From UBA2862 sp045658005 (GTDB taxonomy: Bacteria; Bacillota; Clostridia; Christensenellales; Aristaeellaceae), in assembly GCA_045658005.1 (NCBI GenBank), contig JAZOUD010000123.1, forward strand, positions 19,655 to 83,654: a stretch of 64,000 nt of DNA. The letters are read 5' to 3'. Positions 51,501 through 59,619 of this stretch are shown here, one piece after another. Position 1 is the first letter of the stretch. Each line of letters starts with the position of its first letter. The position numbers and the translations under genes were made by a program. A model generated the notes under the pieces. That model saw only the letters and a program-made list of their open reading frames with translations, was not told where the DNA came from and did no database searches.

Positions 51501-54101
51501 CGAATTGCCGTCGTAGATGCTGTCGTCATTTGCCTTCACGCCGCGCTTTGCGGAGATCAGTTTCATAGCGTTGCCCGAAGCGTTGTTCAGCGTGTCCACG
51601 AGTGTCTTGGTGATGCTCCAGATCTGGATATAGTATTTGAACCAGAAGACGTCGACGCACACCCTGAAGTTGAAGTCCATCGAGATCTGGAACGCCGCTT
51701 TATCGCCCGTGGTGAACTGGAACATAAAGTTGAAGCCGAGGGTGCCCATGGCGTAGGCGGCGAGCACGCCCTTCACGCCGACGCCCAACGATGCGGCAAT
51801 CTGAATGCGGGCCAGCACGGTCAGGCCAAAGCCCCCGCCGAGCCTGGGCGCGGTTTTAAAGGCCTTCCCGAGGTTGTGCAGATCGACGTCGTCCCAGACC
51901 AGCGGTATGGTGACGGCCACCGTCAGCGACAGAGTTGCCTCGACATTAAAGAATCCGATCGAATACCGCAGCGTCCAGTCACCGGCGCCGACGTAGATGA
52001 CGCCGACGGTGAGGCTCAGCTCCGTCGCTTTGTAGGAGACGCCCTTATCGCCCGAATCGCTGTCCGACTTGGCGACGATCCTGCCCTGGAGCACCACGAA
52101 GGCGGTCATGTACAGGGTGAACGTGCCCATCGTGGTCCATTTATCCTTCACGGAGGACATCAGGGCGTTCATCCGGGCCGTCTCCTTGTAAAAGGTCGAC
52201 GCCTTCTCGTCCACCTGCGCCTTTTGGTCCAGCTTCATCTGGTCCTCGGTCTTCCAGGTATGGTCGGAGTACCAGCTTTTCCCCTTGCTGCCCTCGTCGT
52301 CCGACGCGCCGGCGGAGAATTCCGGAAGGCCATAAGCAACGCTCACCCGCCCGTCCAAACTGAAGGCGAATTTCGGCACGTATTTATCCAGAAAGGGAAT
52401 GTTGATGCTGAGGTTGGAATGGTTGAGGAACGAGGGCAGGTTGTCGCCCTCAAAATCGAAGGAGAGCAGCGTGCCCACTCGGCTGATGGTGTTCGACATT
52501 GTGGTGTACATGGCGTTGTCCTTGCCGTAGACGGGCTTGTCGATCACGCCGCGCTCCACCGTCAGCATGGAATCCACCCAGGCGCCGTCGCCGATTTTGA
52601 AGCTGATCTTCTCGCCGGGCTTGAATATCTGCTTCCACTTGTCGCTGAAGGTGAAGCTTCTGGCTGAATAGCCGTCGATGCCCGCCGAGTAATCGGAACC
52701 ATCGCTGTAATTTTTTGAAGTGGTAATCTCCTTGCCATCCTTGTTAAGGTAGCGCATGGTGAGTTTCTTGTCGCCGGAATAGCCGTTGGGATAGGCCACC
52801 ACCACGTTGATGTCATGGGTGACGTCGTTGGCGGAGCTGTAGAAGACCTGCTTGCGGGTGGCAAGCATGGGGTCGTCGTTGAAGGTCATGGCCACGTAGT
52901 AGGGCTCGCTGCCCGCGTTTTTGACCGCGCCGCCGTTCGCGCTCTGGCCCGTGCCCGGCTTGATGAGCGTCAGCCCATAGCCGCCGCCCTTCTTGATGAC
53001 GGCTTTGTATTCCATCAGCGCCTGGTAGCCGGTGGCCTTCACCAGCACGCCCAGCTCCAGCACGCCGTTGGAATCCACCGTGAAATCCGACACATTGAAC
53101 AGGGTCTTGCCGTCGTCTGAGATGCTGTTGGTCTTCGCGGAGGACGCCGCGGGGCTCATGCCGTCCTTCGCGTCCCACACCGTGATCGTGCCAGAGGTGA
53201 CGGGAATCAGGCTGGCGGGGTCGCTGGGGTTGGGGGTTCGCGTTTCGATGTAGAATTCACGGTCCGATATGACCGTCACGGTCTGATTCGCGTTGGAGAG
53301 GACGCTGCCTGACCCGGAGAGCTTCGACAGCGCCGTGCCGCGGTTGCTGGCGGCGTACAGGTCCACGTTGACGTTGGCCGTGATCGGCTCGTTGCCATAG
53401 CTCTCCACCTCGTGGATCCAGTCGGAGAGGGAATCGGCGGCGGCGTTGGACATGACCCCGTTGAGACAGTTGGCCTTGTTGCCGCCGGTGAAGTCCTGGT
53501 GCCAGGCTTCGATCTGCTCCAGCCAGCTGTCGTAGTTGTCCACGACGGTATTGCGGATGCCCTCCACCTCGTTCACCGAGGCCTGGAGCCGCAGGGCGTA
53601 GCGGGTCTTTTCCCGGTCGGTGAGGTTGCCCTCCCTCAGCACGTCGATCAGGCCCTTCATTTCGCTGGAGTGCATCGTCGACTGGTTGCGGTACGAGCGC
53701 AGCGTCTGCCGCAGGTCCTCCACGCCGAAGGCGGTGTTCTTCATGTAATTCACATAGTTGGCGTATGGCCCGGAGGTCAGGCGGCCATAGGCGTCGGGGC
53801 TGTTGGCCGCGAGCTCGTCCAGCGCACGCTCCAGGTCGTGGTGCGCGTTCGCCACCGAATAGTGCTCGTGCTGCAGCACGTGATCCAGCCAGCCGTTCAG
53901 CTCCATGGCGTTCCAGTTGGACTGGGGCTTCATGCCCTCGTGCCAGGTCGGGGCGTCCTCACCCAGGCCGGACAGGCGCTCGGCCTGATCCAGCGCGGCG
54001 TTGGACACCTGCGTCCCTGCCGCCAGGGCGTCCAGCGGAAAGAACTGGACAAACAGCAGCAGGCACAGCACAGCGCTCAGGATTCGCTTGACAATCTTCA
54101 T
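48591..54101 (-). CDS. Very large LPXTG-anchored surface protein
   Basis: 1836 residues. Signal peptide ends in FPLDALA. A helical N-terminal domain (about 30-185) follows, then a beta-rich mosaic, including a long region with alternating hydrophobics (about 670-870, such as TLSLTVAVTIPLVWDD), a CARDB-like part around 1440 (NTGNTGITTFDIQLVN), another near 1660 (LAKLYLDDAEEGVDLALPY), and a C-terminal Ig-like domain (about 1705-1795). It ends with LPETG (about 1803), KTNLPLY, a hydrophobic helix and RRREKAN, a full sorting signal. ATG 54101 has SD GAGGTG. Lies between a PrsA-like foldase and a sortase in one operon. Adhesion or a structural role is possible; no enzyme domain recognised. Confidence 0.92.
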   Translation of the reverse strand: MKIVKRILSAVLCLLLFVQFFPLDALAAGTQVSNAALDQAERLSGLGEDAPTWHEGMKPQSNWNAMELNGWLDHVLQHEHYSVANAHHDLERALDELAANSPDAYGRLTSGPYANYVNYMKNTAFGVEDLRQTLRSYRNQSTMHSSEMKGLIDVLREGNLTDREKTRYALRLQASVNEVEGIRNTVVDNYDSWLEQIEAWHQDFTGGNKANCLNGVMSNAAADSLSDWIHEVESYGNEPITANVNVDLYAASNRGTALSKLSGSGSVLSNANQTVTVISDREFYIETRTPNPSDPASLIPVTSGTITVWDAKDGMSPAASSAKTNSISDDGKTLFNVSDFTVDSNGVLELGVLVKATGYQALMEYKAVIKKGGGYGLTLIKPGTGQSANGGAVKNAGSEPYYVAMTFNDDPMLATRKQVFYSSANDVTHDINVVVAYPNGYSGDKKLTMRYLNKDGKEITTSKNYSDGSDYSAGIDGYSARSFTFSDKWKQIFKPGEKISFKIGDGAWVDSMLTVERGVIDKPVYGKDNAMYTTMSNTISRVGTLLSFDFEGDNLPSFLNHSNLSINIPFLDKYVPKFAFSLDGRVSVAYGLPEFSAGASDDEGSKGKSWYSDHTWKTEDQMKLDQKAQVDEKASTFYKETARMNALMSSVKDKWTTMGTFTLYMTAFVVLQGRIVAKSDSDSGDKGVSYKATELSLTVGVIYVGAGDWTLRYSIGFFNVEATLSLTVAVTIPLVWDDVDLHNLGKAFKTAPRLGGGFGLTVLARIQIAASLGVGVKGVLAAYAMGTLGFNFMFQFTTGDKAAFQISMDFNFRVCVDVFWFKYYIQIWSITKTLVDTLNNASGNAMKLISAKRGVKANDDSIYDGNSELEPKSYSKLVPEAKKEIGDMLYGGGECKFVNFKGYTYAFTIGMEAGVNRLHWMNLTSGTSGSFSEFLNTIKGKEAINDGPKRTFVGAENIISMHDYAFDVIAHTEKQQCIQVVACCTSQFENVTVKWEDGEERTFQSPTDTILYFITLKIDDLGYLEVSQSREGKLYTYGGWKQENKKIGELSAITSENTSDGSGHGLGFIIAAKEYKVPTSGDDYDKRMDVLQYRIRERVFEELLVSYSFISNTDVSEVPTLETSAKRILPEEGYYYGNVTWYAIEKDSTNRGTLVHGCNEARRVKLNALTDKEENVIFYAKRPNEHTLYYLDQQKITGEDGAQVGVRNWLKRADVEIERTIIYVTDSHTITDFDVQVDADSFYLQEYGGLTYIYWLSTVDKTDEDAPDVYRMMATYYNPSTDSISEVFVLAELCLPDGLKPSRIYIGENGTGYCSSIFQNGEHMLINLYSFPLNWITSLELKDETICFKDALANPASWVDSVVSVMNTGNTGITTFDIQLVNEYKSKGKTETAVVETVHIDLLNSGNNSVSVGNNTIATGSQVAYRLRDAVEPKRKSDHNVVRRKWDHSKGWTNASGNYVQSRFILPGTLKVFTVPLYIPSDWRGDKTVYLRLGSYTTRANWAAANYAAGVAANGGVVSNAVQNALDPNLNPEIVYTRDKDGNMVRTDNVANMLAVANAAGDTEALEDSAISLSPLYPDEIEGGEDLEVKTALNDLDVYHHVYCNLGGEPYVSITVLNFADIDESLDLYAKLYLDDAEEGVDLALPYFEKGVTDSRTQTVDLPLKTLMGDSHPRKARVVIRAKNVEEVALNNNEFVIHFDDADLNDPLRFTRQPTPVTARVGETVQFSVAVAGGTKPYTYKWQVWMGEKKGWVDIPDSDSATLTVEQITEKMHGRKARCVVTDHYLNTITSDEAMLTISGQPLPETGDKTNLPLYIAAALLALALLWWLRRREKAN

Positions 54102-54112
54102 CGAAGTACACC

Positions 54113-55417
54113 TCATTCCACGTCGATCAGTTCGGGATGCGTTTCAATTTCGTAGTCGGCCTTCCATTCCTGAACCAGCTCGTCCAGCTTTTTCTTTTGC
54201 GCCGCCCGAAGCGCGCTCTGCTCCAGCGCCGCGCGCTCCTCGTCGGTCAGCGTATGAACGCCCGCGGGCACGTCTCCCATGTAGCAGAAGATGTGAACCC
54301 CGTCGTCGGAAGCCACTGGTTCGGATAGGTCGCCCGGCTTTTCCATCGCCGCGATGGCCTCGCCGAACGGCTCCGGCCAGCGCTTGGAATTGGGGTGGAA
54401 CTGGAAGCCGTTGCCCTCGACGTACTGCTGGTCGATGCTGTACTTTTTGATTGAATCCTCGAAACGGATGCCCGCCTCGGTGGCCTGGCGGATGGTATCG
54501 ACGGTGTCCTGCACCTGCGGCACGGCCTCCTTCAGCTTGGCGAGGTAGGCCTGCCGCGCCTCCTCCATTTTCTCGCGTGCCGCCTTATAAGCCGCCTTTT
54601 GCTCGGCGAAGTCCTCCATCGTCTCGGCCTCTGCCGCCGCGTCGGCCAGCTCCAGGTACACGGTCTGCGCGTCCTGCAGGCGGCTTTTGACCCGCCTCTC
54701 ATAGGGCTTCAGTTGATCCTCAAAGCCGTCCGGCAGCGGAAGCACGATCTGCTTGATGTAGCGGAAGCCCTCCGGCACGAAGAAGGCCTCGCTGTTGGTC
54801 AGGGCGATCTCGCTGTCGTAGAGGTCGATGTCGTTCTCGTACTTCTCCCGGTCAGGCTCCACGTAGTTTTCCATGTAGAAGTCGTCTACGTCGCTCTGCT
54901 TCAGCACAATGTCGGAACAGTACATTTCCACCAGGCGATACTGCCGCTCGGTGATCTGCGCCTCGCGGAAGTAGGCGTTCACGGTATAGCCCGATTCCTC
55001 AAGCCAGTGGGTGATCTCCGCCTCGGTGGTCTCCACATCCTCCTCCTGGGCCCGCTTGTACAGCTCCTGCCAGGTCTGGTCGAAGGCCTGCTGTGCCGAG
55101 TATTGCAGGGTGCTCAGCTCTTCCTCGGTAAAGTCGTACTTGCCGAGCTGCTTCAGCTTGCACTCGGCGACGCCGATGTCGACGGCGCGCTGGATGGTCC
55201 CATCCAGCAGGACCTGGCGGTCCTCGTCGGTCACCTCGTCGTTGAACGCCTTCAGCACGTCCAACGAGGAGACGTAGCCAAACTGAACCTCGGATTGGGT
55301 GAAGGTGATGTCCCCCACCCGCACCACGACGGGGTCCTCCGCCGACTCCGACAGGGCGGAGATACAGGTTGTCAGCAGCAGTGACAGGAGCAGCACAATC
55401 AGGCAGATGCGTTTCAC
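54113..55417 (-). CDS. PrsA/SurA-like secreted foldase (PpiC-type peptidyl-prolyl isomerase)
   Basis: A 434-residue exported protein. Signal peptide with a Cys at position 18 (LLLTTC) that is not a canonical lipobox. A SurA/PrsA-like N-terminal domain follows (VVVRVGDITFTQSEV, VLLDGTIQRAVDIGVAECKLKQLG), then a rotamase-like part, RYIKQIVLPLP ... FEDSIKKYSID ... VEGNGFQFHP ... PVASDDGVHIFCYMGDVP, interrupted by a long Glu/Ala-rich coiled-coil insertion (about 240-300). It probably folds the large surface protein encoded 11 bases downstream. First gene of the operon; promoter at 55519. Confidence 0.88.
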   Translation of the reverse strand: MKRICLIVLLLSLLLTTCISALSESAEDPVVVRVGDITFTQSEVQFGYVSSLDVLKAFNDEVTDEDRQVLLDGTIQRAVDIGVAECKLKQLGKYDFTEEELSTLQYSAQQAFDQTWQELYKRAQEEDVETTEAEITHWLEESGYTVNAYFREAQITERQYRLVEMYCSDIVLKQSDVDDFYMENYVEPDREKYENDIDLYDSEIALTNSEAFFVPEGFRYIKQIVLPLPDGFEDQLKPYERRVKSRLQDAQTVYLELADAAAEAETMEDFAEQKAAYKAAREKMEEARQAYLAKLKEAVPQVQDTVDTIRQATEAGIRFEDSIKKYSIDQQYVEGNGFQFHPNSKRWPEPFGEAIAAMEKPGDLSEPVASDDGVHIFCYMGDVPAGVHTLTDEERAALEQSALRAAQKKKLDELVQEWKADYEIETHPELIDVE

Positions 55418-55518
55418 GATGGGTGTCCTCCTCTACAGGTGGGGTCGTCCGTTCTGTAATAGACAATATTTGGCGAATTCGTGCTCTGGATGTCAAAAAG
55501 CACAAACAATTTCACCCT

Positions 55519-55547
55519 ATTTTATCAGTAATGTTGCCAATAATCAA
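55519..55547 (-). promoter_or_regulatory. Promoter of the foldase-surface protein-sortase-LytTR operon
   Basis: On the minus strand TTGATT (55547-55542), 17-bp spacer, TAAAAT (55524-55519) with extended TGA. Imperfect -35 fits an activated promoter; direct repeats lie 9 bases upstream. Confidence 0.7.
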
Positions 55548-55555
55548 CAGAAACA

Positions 55556-55587
55556 CCGTGAATGGTTGCAATTTTCCGTGAATGGTT
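55556..55587. promoter_or_regulatory. Direct repeat, candidate LytTR binding site
   Basis: CCGTGAATGGTT occurs at 55556-55567 and again at 55576-55587, period 20 (two helical turns). On the minus strand each reads AACCATTCACGG, recalling the ATTCAC core of VirR/LytTR boxes. It lies directly upstream of the operon -35 and 55 bases upstream of the kinase promoter -35. Confidence 0.6.
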
Positions 55588-55641
55588 CATCAAACGGCGG
55601 CATTGTCCGGGGACGTTCGTTCACACCATCATTGATGTGGA

Positions 55642-55670
55642 TTGATTTCCAAAATGCAATGGGGTATAAT
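55642..55670 (+). promoter_or_regulatory. Promoter of the sensor kinase gene
   Basis: TTGATT (55642-55647), 17-bp spacer, TATAAT (55665-55670). Followed by a short dyad TGTCA/TGACA in the leader. Confidence 0.78.
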
Positions 55671-55706
55671 GCTGTCAAAAGGTGACACTTTATCATGGGG
55701 GTTCTT

Positions 55707-57110
55707 ATGGCGATATACTTTATACTGCGGCATTTCATCGGCTTCGCGCTGCAAATGACGCCCGCGACGCTGCTGCTGCTGTTGCCCTTTGATCCGGTCT
55801 GCTTCCGCCTGCCCGCAAAAAGGCAATGGCTGGCCTTCATCGGCGTGAGCCTGGGCCTTTCCGCCATCTACTCAGGTCTGGCGTATGCCACCTATACGGC
55901 GAACCCGGACGCGGGGTTTCTGTTCGGCAACGCCTTCATGATCGCGGGCATCGCCGTGGTGGTCGCCATGTTTTTCAGGCTCATCAACGAGCGGGCCATG
56001 CGCAAGCTGTTTGTGGTTTTCATGGTGATCGCCTTTGCCGCCGTGCAGTATTCGCTGGCCAACGTGCTGCTGGCCAACATGCCCCGGCAGCTGGCCGTGC
56101 AGGACGGGCAGAGCTATGACAACAACACCTTCCTGGCCTACCTGATCGTGACCGCGGCGCTGATCGGGCCGGTGGCGCTGTTCTTCCGGCGGCCGCTGCG
56201 CGTGTACATCAGGAGCATCCAGCCCACCGGCAGCCGGGGCGAGATCATGCTGCTGATCGTGCTGACGGCCATCTATCTGGCGCTGAACGCCCTGTTTACG
56301 ATGTTCTGGGCGCGGTTCCACCTGAGCGCCGACATCAACCAGAGCTATTACATCCCGGTGATACTGCTGCAAACCGCGATGCTGCTCATCGTCTACTACA
56401 GCGTCATCCGCCTGTCCAACCAGCGTTCAGAGGAAAGCGAGCGGCAGCTGGAGGCCGCCATCATCCGGTCGGACCACGAGCGCATCCAGAAGGATATGGA
56501 GAAGCAGCGGGAGCGTCTGCACGACATGCGGCAGCTGCTGCGCACGATGTCCGTCATTGCTAAAAACGGCAGCCGGGAGGATATGCAGAACTACATCGAC
56601 GAATCCGTGGAGCACATTCACATCACCGACAAGCGCTTCTGCGCCGACAGGCAGCTGAACGGCATACTGCAATACTACGCCTCCATGGCCGCCAACCAGG
56701 GGATCGACTTCAGCGTTCAGGCCATGTGCGGGGACCTGTCGTTCATCTCTGAAATTGACCTCACCGTGATGTTGGGCAACGTGCTGGAAAACGCCATCCG
56801 TGCGGCAAGGGAATGGCGGACACAGCATTCTCAGGAGCCGGCGTCCATACGCTTCACCGCGGACGACAGGAAGAGCCTTCTGCGCATACAGGTTGAAAAC
56901 TCCTGCGAAAATGTCGTCTTCGCCGCGCCCGCACCCGCCGACGGCGGCGACGGCTTCCTTCCTGCCGAGGCTTTCCAGACCACCTCCGGCAGCGGAGAGG
57001 GCCTGCGGCGCGTCGCCACAATCGCCAAAAAGTACGAAGGCGTCGCCAGCTTCCGATACGACGAAAACGCGCGACGCTTCATTACGAGGATCACCCTGGT
57101 GATGTCGTAG
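55707..57110 (+). CDS. AgrC-like sensor histidine kinase (GHKL ATPase)
   Basis: 467 residues from ATG 55707 (SD GGGGG; an upstream ATG at 55695 is possible). Six or seven membrane helices occupy about 1-235. The cytoplasmic part has a coiled coil and phospho-acceptor His in RLHDMRQLLRTMS, and a GHKL domain with N-box NVLENAIRAA and a GSGEGLRR G-box. This is the quorum/peptide-sensing kinase type (AgrC/VirS) that pairs with LytTR regulators. It is divergent from the operon that ends with such a regulator; the two belong together by class and location. No AgrD/AgrB-like genes are seen. Confidence 0.9.
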   Translation: MAIYFILRHFIGFALQMTPATLLLLLPFDPVCFRLPAKRQWLAFIGVSLGLSAIYSGLAYATYTANPDAGFLFGNAFMIAGIAVVVAMFFRLINERAMRKLFVVFMVIAFAAVQYSLANVLLANMPRQLAVQDGQSYDNNTFLAYLIVTAALIGPVALFFRRPLRVYIRSIQPTGSRGEIMLLIVLTAIYLALNALFTMFWARFHLSADINQSYYIPVILLQTAMLLIVYYSVIRLSNQRSEESERQLEAAIIRSDHERIQKDMEKQRERLHDMRQLLRTMSVIAKNGSREDMQNYIDESVEHIHITDKRFCADRQLNGILQYYASMAANQGIDFSVQAMCGDLSFISEIDLTVMLGNVLENAIRAAREWRTQHSQEPASIRFTADDRKSLLRIQVENSCENVVFAAPAPADGGDGFLPAEAFQTTSGSGEGLRRVATIAKKYEGVASFRYDENARRFITRITLVMS

Positions 57111-57400
57111 CGGGGAGTCTTAAAGTCTGATTCCAGAAGCTCCTGTGGAGTGTCATTGGGCACCATTTGTCTTTGATTTCGCAACCGTTCAGGGCCACTT
57201 CCGGGAGAAGAATCCACACGCAGATTTCTGTTGCAGCGTACCGCATGGCTTCCAAGGATTTTGATCGGTTCCGTCGAACATCAAGCGCCGATCACGAAAT
57301 TATATGTTCGATCTATTGGATTCTGCACGAACTTACACGTTTCTACTATGACAAATCAGGACAAACTATGGCATCGAGAGTTGTGCTTCAATTCTGATCG
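57111..57400. other. Non-coding spacer
   Basis: No recognisable gene between the kinase stop and the terminator at 57401. GC is lower than in neighbours; short open frames here lack an SD and family similarity. Confidence 0.5.
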
Positions 57401-57441
57401 AAAAAAAGAGCCTGAGAGTGGTCCTCACAGGCTCGATTTTT
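57401..57441. terminator. Bidirectional terminator
   Basis: GAGCCTG (57408-57414) and CAGGCTC (57428-57434) with inner GAG/CTC pairs; seven As before and five Ts after. Confidence 0.82.
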
Positions 57442-57492
57442 CCCCCACTTTTTAACCACTAACCGGGTTTTCCCCCACTTTTTAACCACTAA
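57438..57492. repeat. 25-bp tandem direct repeat (period 30)
   Basis: Identical 25-base units at 57438-57462 and 57468-57492, each containing TTTTCCCCCACT then TTTTTAACCACTAA. It is followed by short repeats of GGTCAAAT or GACAAAT (57498-57535). The T-rich part of the first copy is also the T-run of the terminator, so it may be a duplicated terminator tail. Confidence 0.8.
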
Positions 57493-57545
57493 AATTAGGT
57501 CAAATCAGGTCAAATTCAGACAAATCAGCACAAACTCCAAAACAA

Positions 57546-57584
57546 GGAAAAACCCCGAAAACCGTTGCGGCATCGGGGTTTTGG
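57546..57584 (-). terminator. Terminator of rplM-rpsI
   Basis: On the minus strand AACCCCGA and TCGGGGTT form the stem, ending in TTTTT and then CC. It lies 8 bases after the rpsI stop. Confidence 0.85.
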
Positions 57585-57591
57585 GGCTTCT

Positions 57592-57984
57592 TTAGCGCTT
57601 GGAGAACTGGGGCGCGCGACGGGCGGCCTTCAGGCCGTACTTCTTGCGCTCCTTCATGCGCGGGTCGCGGGTCAGGTAGCCGGCCTTTTTGATGGCGGGC
57701 TTCAGGTCCGCGTCGGCCTTGACCAGTGCGCGGGCGATGCCGTGACGGATCGCGCCTGCCTGGCCGGTGAAGCCGCCGCCCTTGCAGTTGACGACGACGT
57801 CAAACTTGCCGAGGGTCTCGGTGAGCACCAGGGGCTGGCGCACCACGGTCTTCAGGGTCTCATAGCCGAAATACTCTTCCAGATTGCGCTTGTTGACGGT
57901 GATGTTGCCCTCACCGGGGATCAGACGAACGCGGGCGATCGCCTTTTTCCTTCTGCCGACAGCATGGAAACAAACATTACTCAT
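57592..57984 (-). CDS. rpsI: 30S ribosomal protein S9
   Basis: 130 residues with the family signatures GRRKKAIARVRL, GGGFTGQAGAIRHGIARAL and the C-terminal tail RDPRMKERKKYGLKAARRAPQFSKR, whose last residues reach the P-site tRNA. SD GGGAGGAGG precedes the ATG. Downstream partner of rplM, as usual. Confidence 0.98.
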   Translation of the reverse strand: MSNVCFHAVGRRKKAIARVRLIPGEGNITVNKRNLEEYFGYETLKTVVRQPLVLTETLGKFDVVVNCKGGGFTGQAGAIRHGIARALVKADADLKPAIKKAGYLTRDPRMKERKKYGLKAARRAPQFSKR

Positions 57985-58003
57985 TTCTTCGTCCTCCTCC
58001 CTA

Positions 58004-58432
58004 TTACAGCTTCAGCGCTTCGGGCTTCTGGGCCTGCTGGTTGTGCTCGGGGCCGCCGTACACGAACAGCTTCTTGGCCATCGCGTAACCCAGGGGGCCC
58101 TTGGGCAGCATGCGGCGAACCGCCTCACGGAAGGCAAATTCGCTCTTGTTGGCCATCAGCTTGCGGTAGGAGACTTCCTTTAATCCGCCCGGATAGCCGG
58201 TATGATAGCGATAAACCTTGTCGTCCAGCTTCTTGCCGGTCAGCACCAGCTTATCGGTATTCACAACGATGATATAGTCGCCACAATCACAGTGAGGGGT
58301 GAAGGTGGGCTTGTGCTTGCCGCGCAGCATGGCGGCAACCTGGGATGCCAAACGGCCCAGAACCATGCCCTCAGCGTCGATCACGTACCATTTGCGCTCG
58401 ACGTTCTGGGGATTCGCCATAAAAGTACTCAC
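58004..58432 (-). CDS. rplM: 50S ribosomal protein L13
   Basis: 142 residues. RKWYVIDAEGMVLGRLASQVA, DYIIVVNTDKLVLTGKK, and MLPKGPLGYAMAKKLFVY are conserved. The frame begins with GTG 58432 (SD GGAGGG, 9 bases upstream), with ATG 58420 as the alternative start. Preceded by a structured leader and a near-consensus promoter. Confidence 0.98.
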   Translation of the reverse strand: MSTFMANPQNVERKWYVIDAEGMVLGRLASQVAAMLRGKHKPTFTPHCDCGDYIIVVNTDKLVLTGKKLDDKVYRYHTGYPGGLKEVSYRKLMANKSEFAFREAVRRMLPKGPLGYAMAKKLFVYGGPEHNQQAQKPEALKL

Positions 58433-58590
58433 GAGTGTTTCCCTCCAAATTTTGATCGCCGGTCTCAGCCGGCCGCGAGAGAGCCAGGGGCGCCCTCGCC
58501 TATCCTAAAGCTCTTTGCACGGTTTGCAAAGGTGTGGTCAGTACCTTTGCGCATGTCATGGCCCGGGGCTAATGAGCGTATTGACACAAG
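58433..58590 (-). ncRNA. rplM 5' leader (L13 leader-like)
   Basis: About 155 bases between the predicted transcription start and rplM. It contains an 8-bp hairpin (GCAAAGGT ... ACCTTTGC, near 58541-58517) and a GCCGG/CCGGC hairpin close to the SD. In Firmicutes this position holds the L13 leader that mediates autoregulation; I infer the same class from position and structure, not from a covariance match. Confidence 0.5.
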
Positions 58591-58594
58591 TTGT

Positions 58595-58623
58595 ATTATA
58601 ACCAATTCCAGGCATTGAGTCAA
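58595..58623 (-). promoter_or_regulatory. Promoter of rplM-rpsI
   Basis: On the minus strand TTGACT (58623-58618), 17-bp spacer, TATAAT (58600-58595). Confidence 0.85.
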
Positions 58624-58711
58624 CGGTTTTATGGCGATGATTTGAACATTTAACATCACCTTCCGGCGAAGATAAAATAACGGGGAAGCGCGCGCTTTCA
58701 CAACCTTCGTG

Positions 58712-58740
58712 TTGTCAAAAGGTTTGCGATATGATACAAT
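58712..58740 (+). promoter_or_regulatory. Promoter of the alpha/beta hydrolase operon
   Basis: TTGTCA (58712-58717), 17-bp spacer, TACAAT (58735-58740), about 41 bases before the start codon. Confidence 0.78.
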
Positions 58741-58780
58741 ATATGCATTGATTTACAAAAGGAAAGCGGCGCGGAGGTGT

Positions 58781-59602
58781 ATGCTGTTGACGGAGGAGAG
58801 CCTTTACCTGTCCTTTTCCGGCATCCGAGTTCATTTTCGCGTCGTTCGACCGGATACGCCCATCCGAAGCCGCATACTGCTGCTGGCTTCGCCGATGATT
58901 TGCGCCTTCCATTGGCGCAAGCTGCTGCCGGAGCTTTCTGAGCTGGGCAGCCTTGCGGTGCTGGCGGACCTTCCCGGCTTCGGTCACAGCGACCCAAACG
59001 CGCCCCAGGATGTCGATACCCGCGCCAGCATGATCTGGGGGGTATTGGACGAGGTGGACCGCAGCATGGGCGCGCCGCTGTCCCTGTGGCACCTGGCCGG
59101 TCATGGCAGCGCCTGCGGCACCGTGCTGTGCATGGGCGCGCAGTATCCGGACAGCGTCAAATCACAGATCCACATCGCCCCGGTATTCTCCGTGGAAAAG
59201 GCCTTCCGAAAGCCCGAGAACCGGGAGCGCTTTTATGCCGACAACGTACTCAGGCCGGGAAGCTTCAGGCGCATGATCGAAGGCTGGGCGGGCTTTCCCA
59301 TGGACGATTACATCGTGGATCGCATGCGCGCCCCCCTGATGCGCCCCGGCATGCGAAGGACCTTCAGTCACATGCTGGGCTGTGCCCTCACCCCGCCCCG
59401 CGAGGGCCTGGGCTTCTGTCCGGCGATGGCGCTGCTCGGCGGGCGGGACCCGCTGTTGGATGAAGCGCGCCTGACGCAAGCCCAGGCGCTGCTGGGCGGC
59501 GCGGAGACCCATCGCCTGGCCTCCGCCGGCCACTTTCCGATGGAGACCCACAGCAAGGCCCTGCGGGATTACCTGAGAGGCTGGCTGCGATACAACGATT
59601 AG
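58781..59602 (+). CDS. Alpha/beta hydrolase
   Basis: A 273-residue protein with the alpha/beta-hydrolase layout: LADLPGFGHSD after strand 4, nucleophile Ser in LAGHGSACG, Asp in ALLGGRDPLLDEA and His in ASAGHFPMETH. Substrate unknown. ATG 58781 directly follows GGAGGTG with almost no spacing; TTG 58787 has better SD spacing and may be the true start. First of three same-direction genes with gaps of 17 and 34 bases, so probably an operon with the methylase and heparinase-like genes. Confidence 0.88.
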   Translation: MLLTEESLYLSFSGIRVHFRVVRPDTPIRSRILLLASPMICAFHWRKLLPELSELGSLAVLADLPGFGHSDPNAPQDVDTRASMIWGVLDEVDRSMGAPLSLWHLAGHGSACGTVLCMGAQYPDSVKSQIHIAPVFSVEKAFRKPENRERFYADNVLRPGSFRRMIEGWAGFPMDDYIVDRMRAPLMRPGMRRTFSHMLGCALTPPREGLGFCPAMALLGGRDPLLDEARLTQAQALLGGAETHRLASAGHFPMETHSKALRDYLRGWLRYND

Positions 59603-59619
59603 ATTGGAAGGTATGCCCT

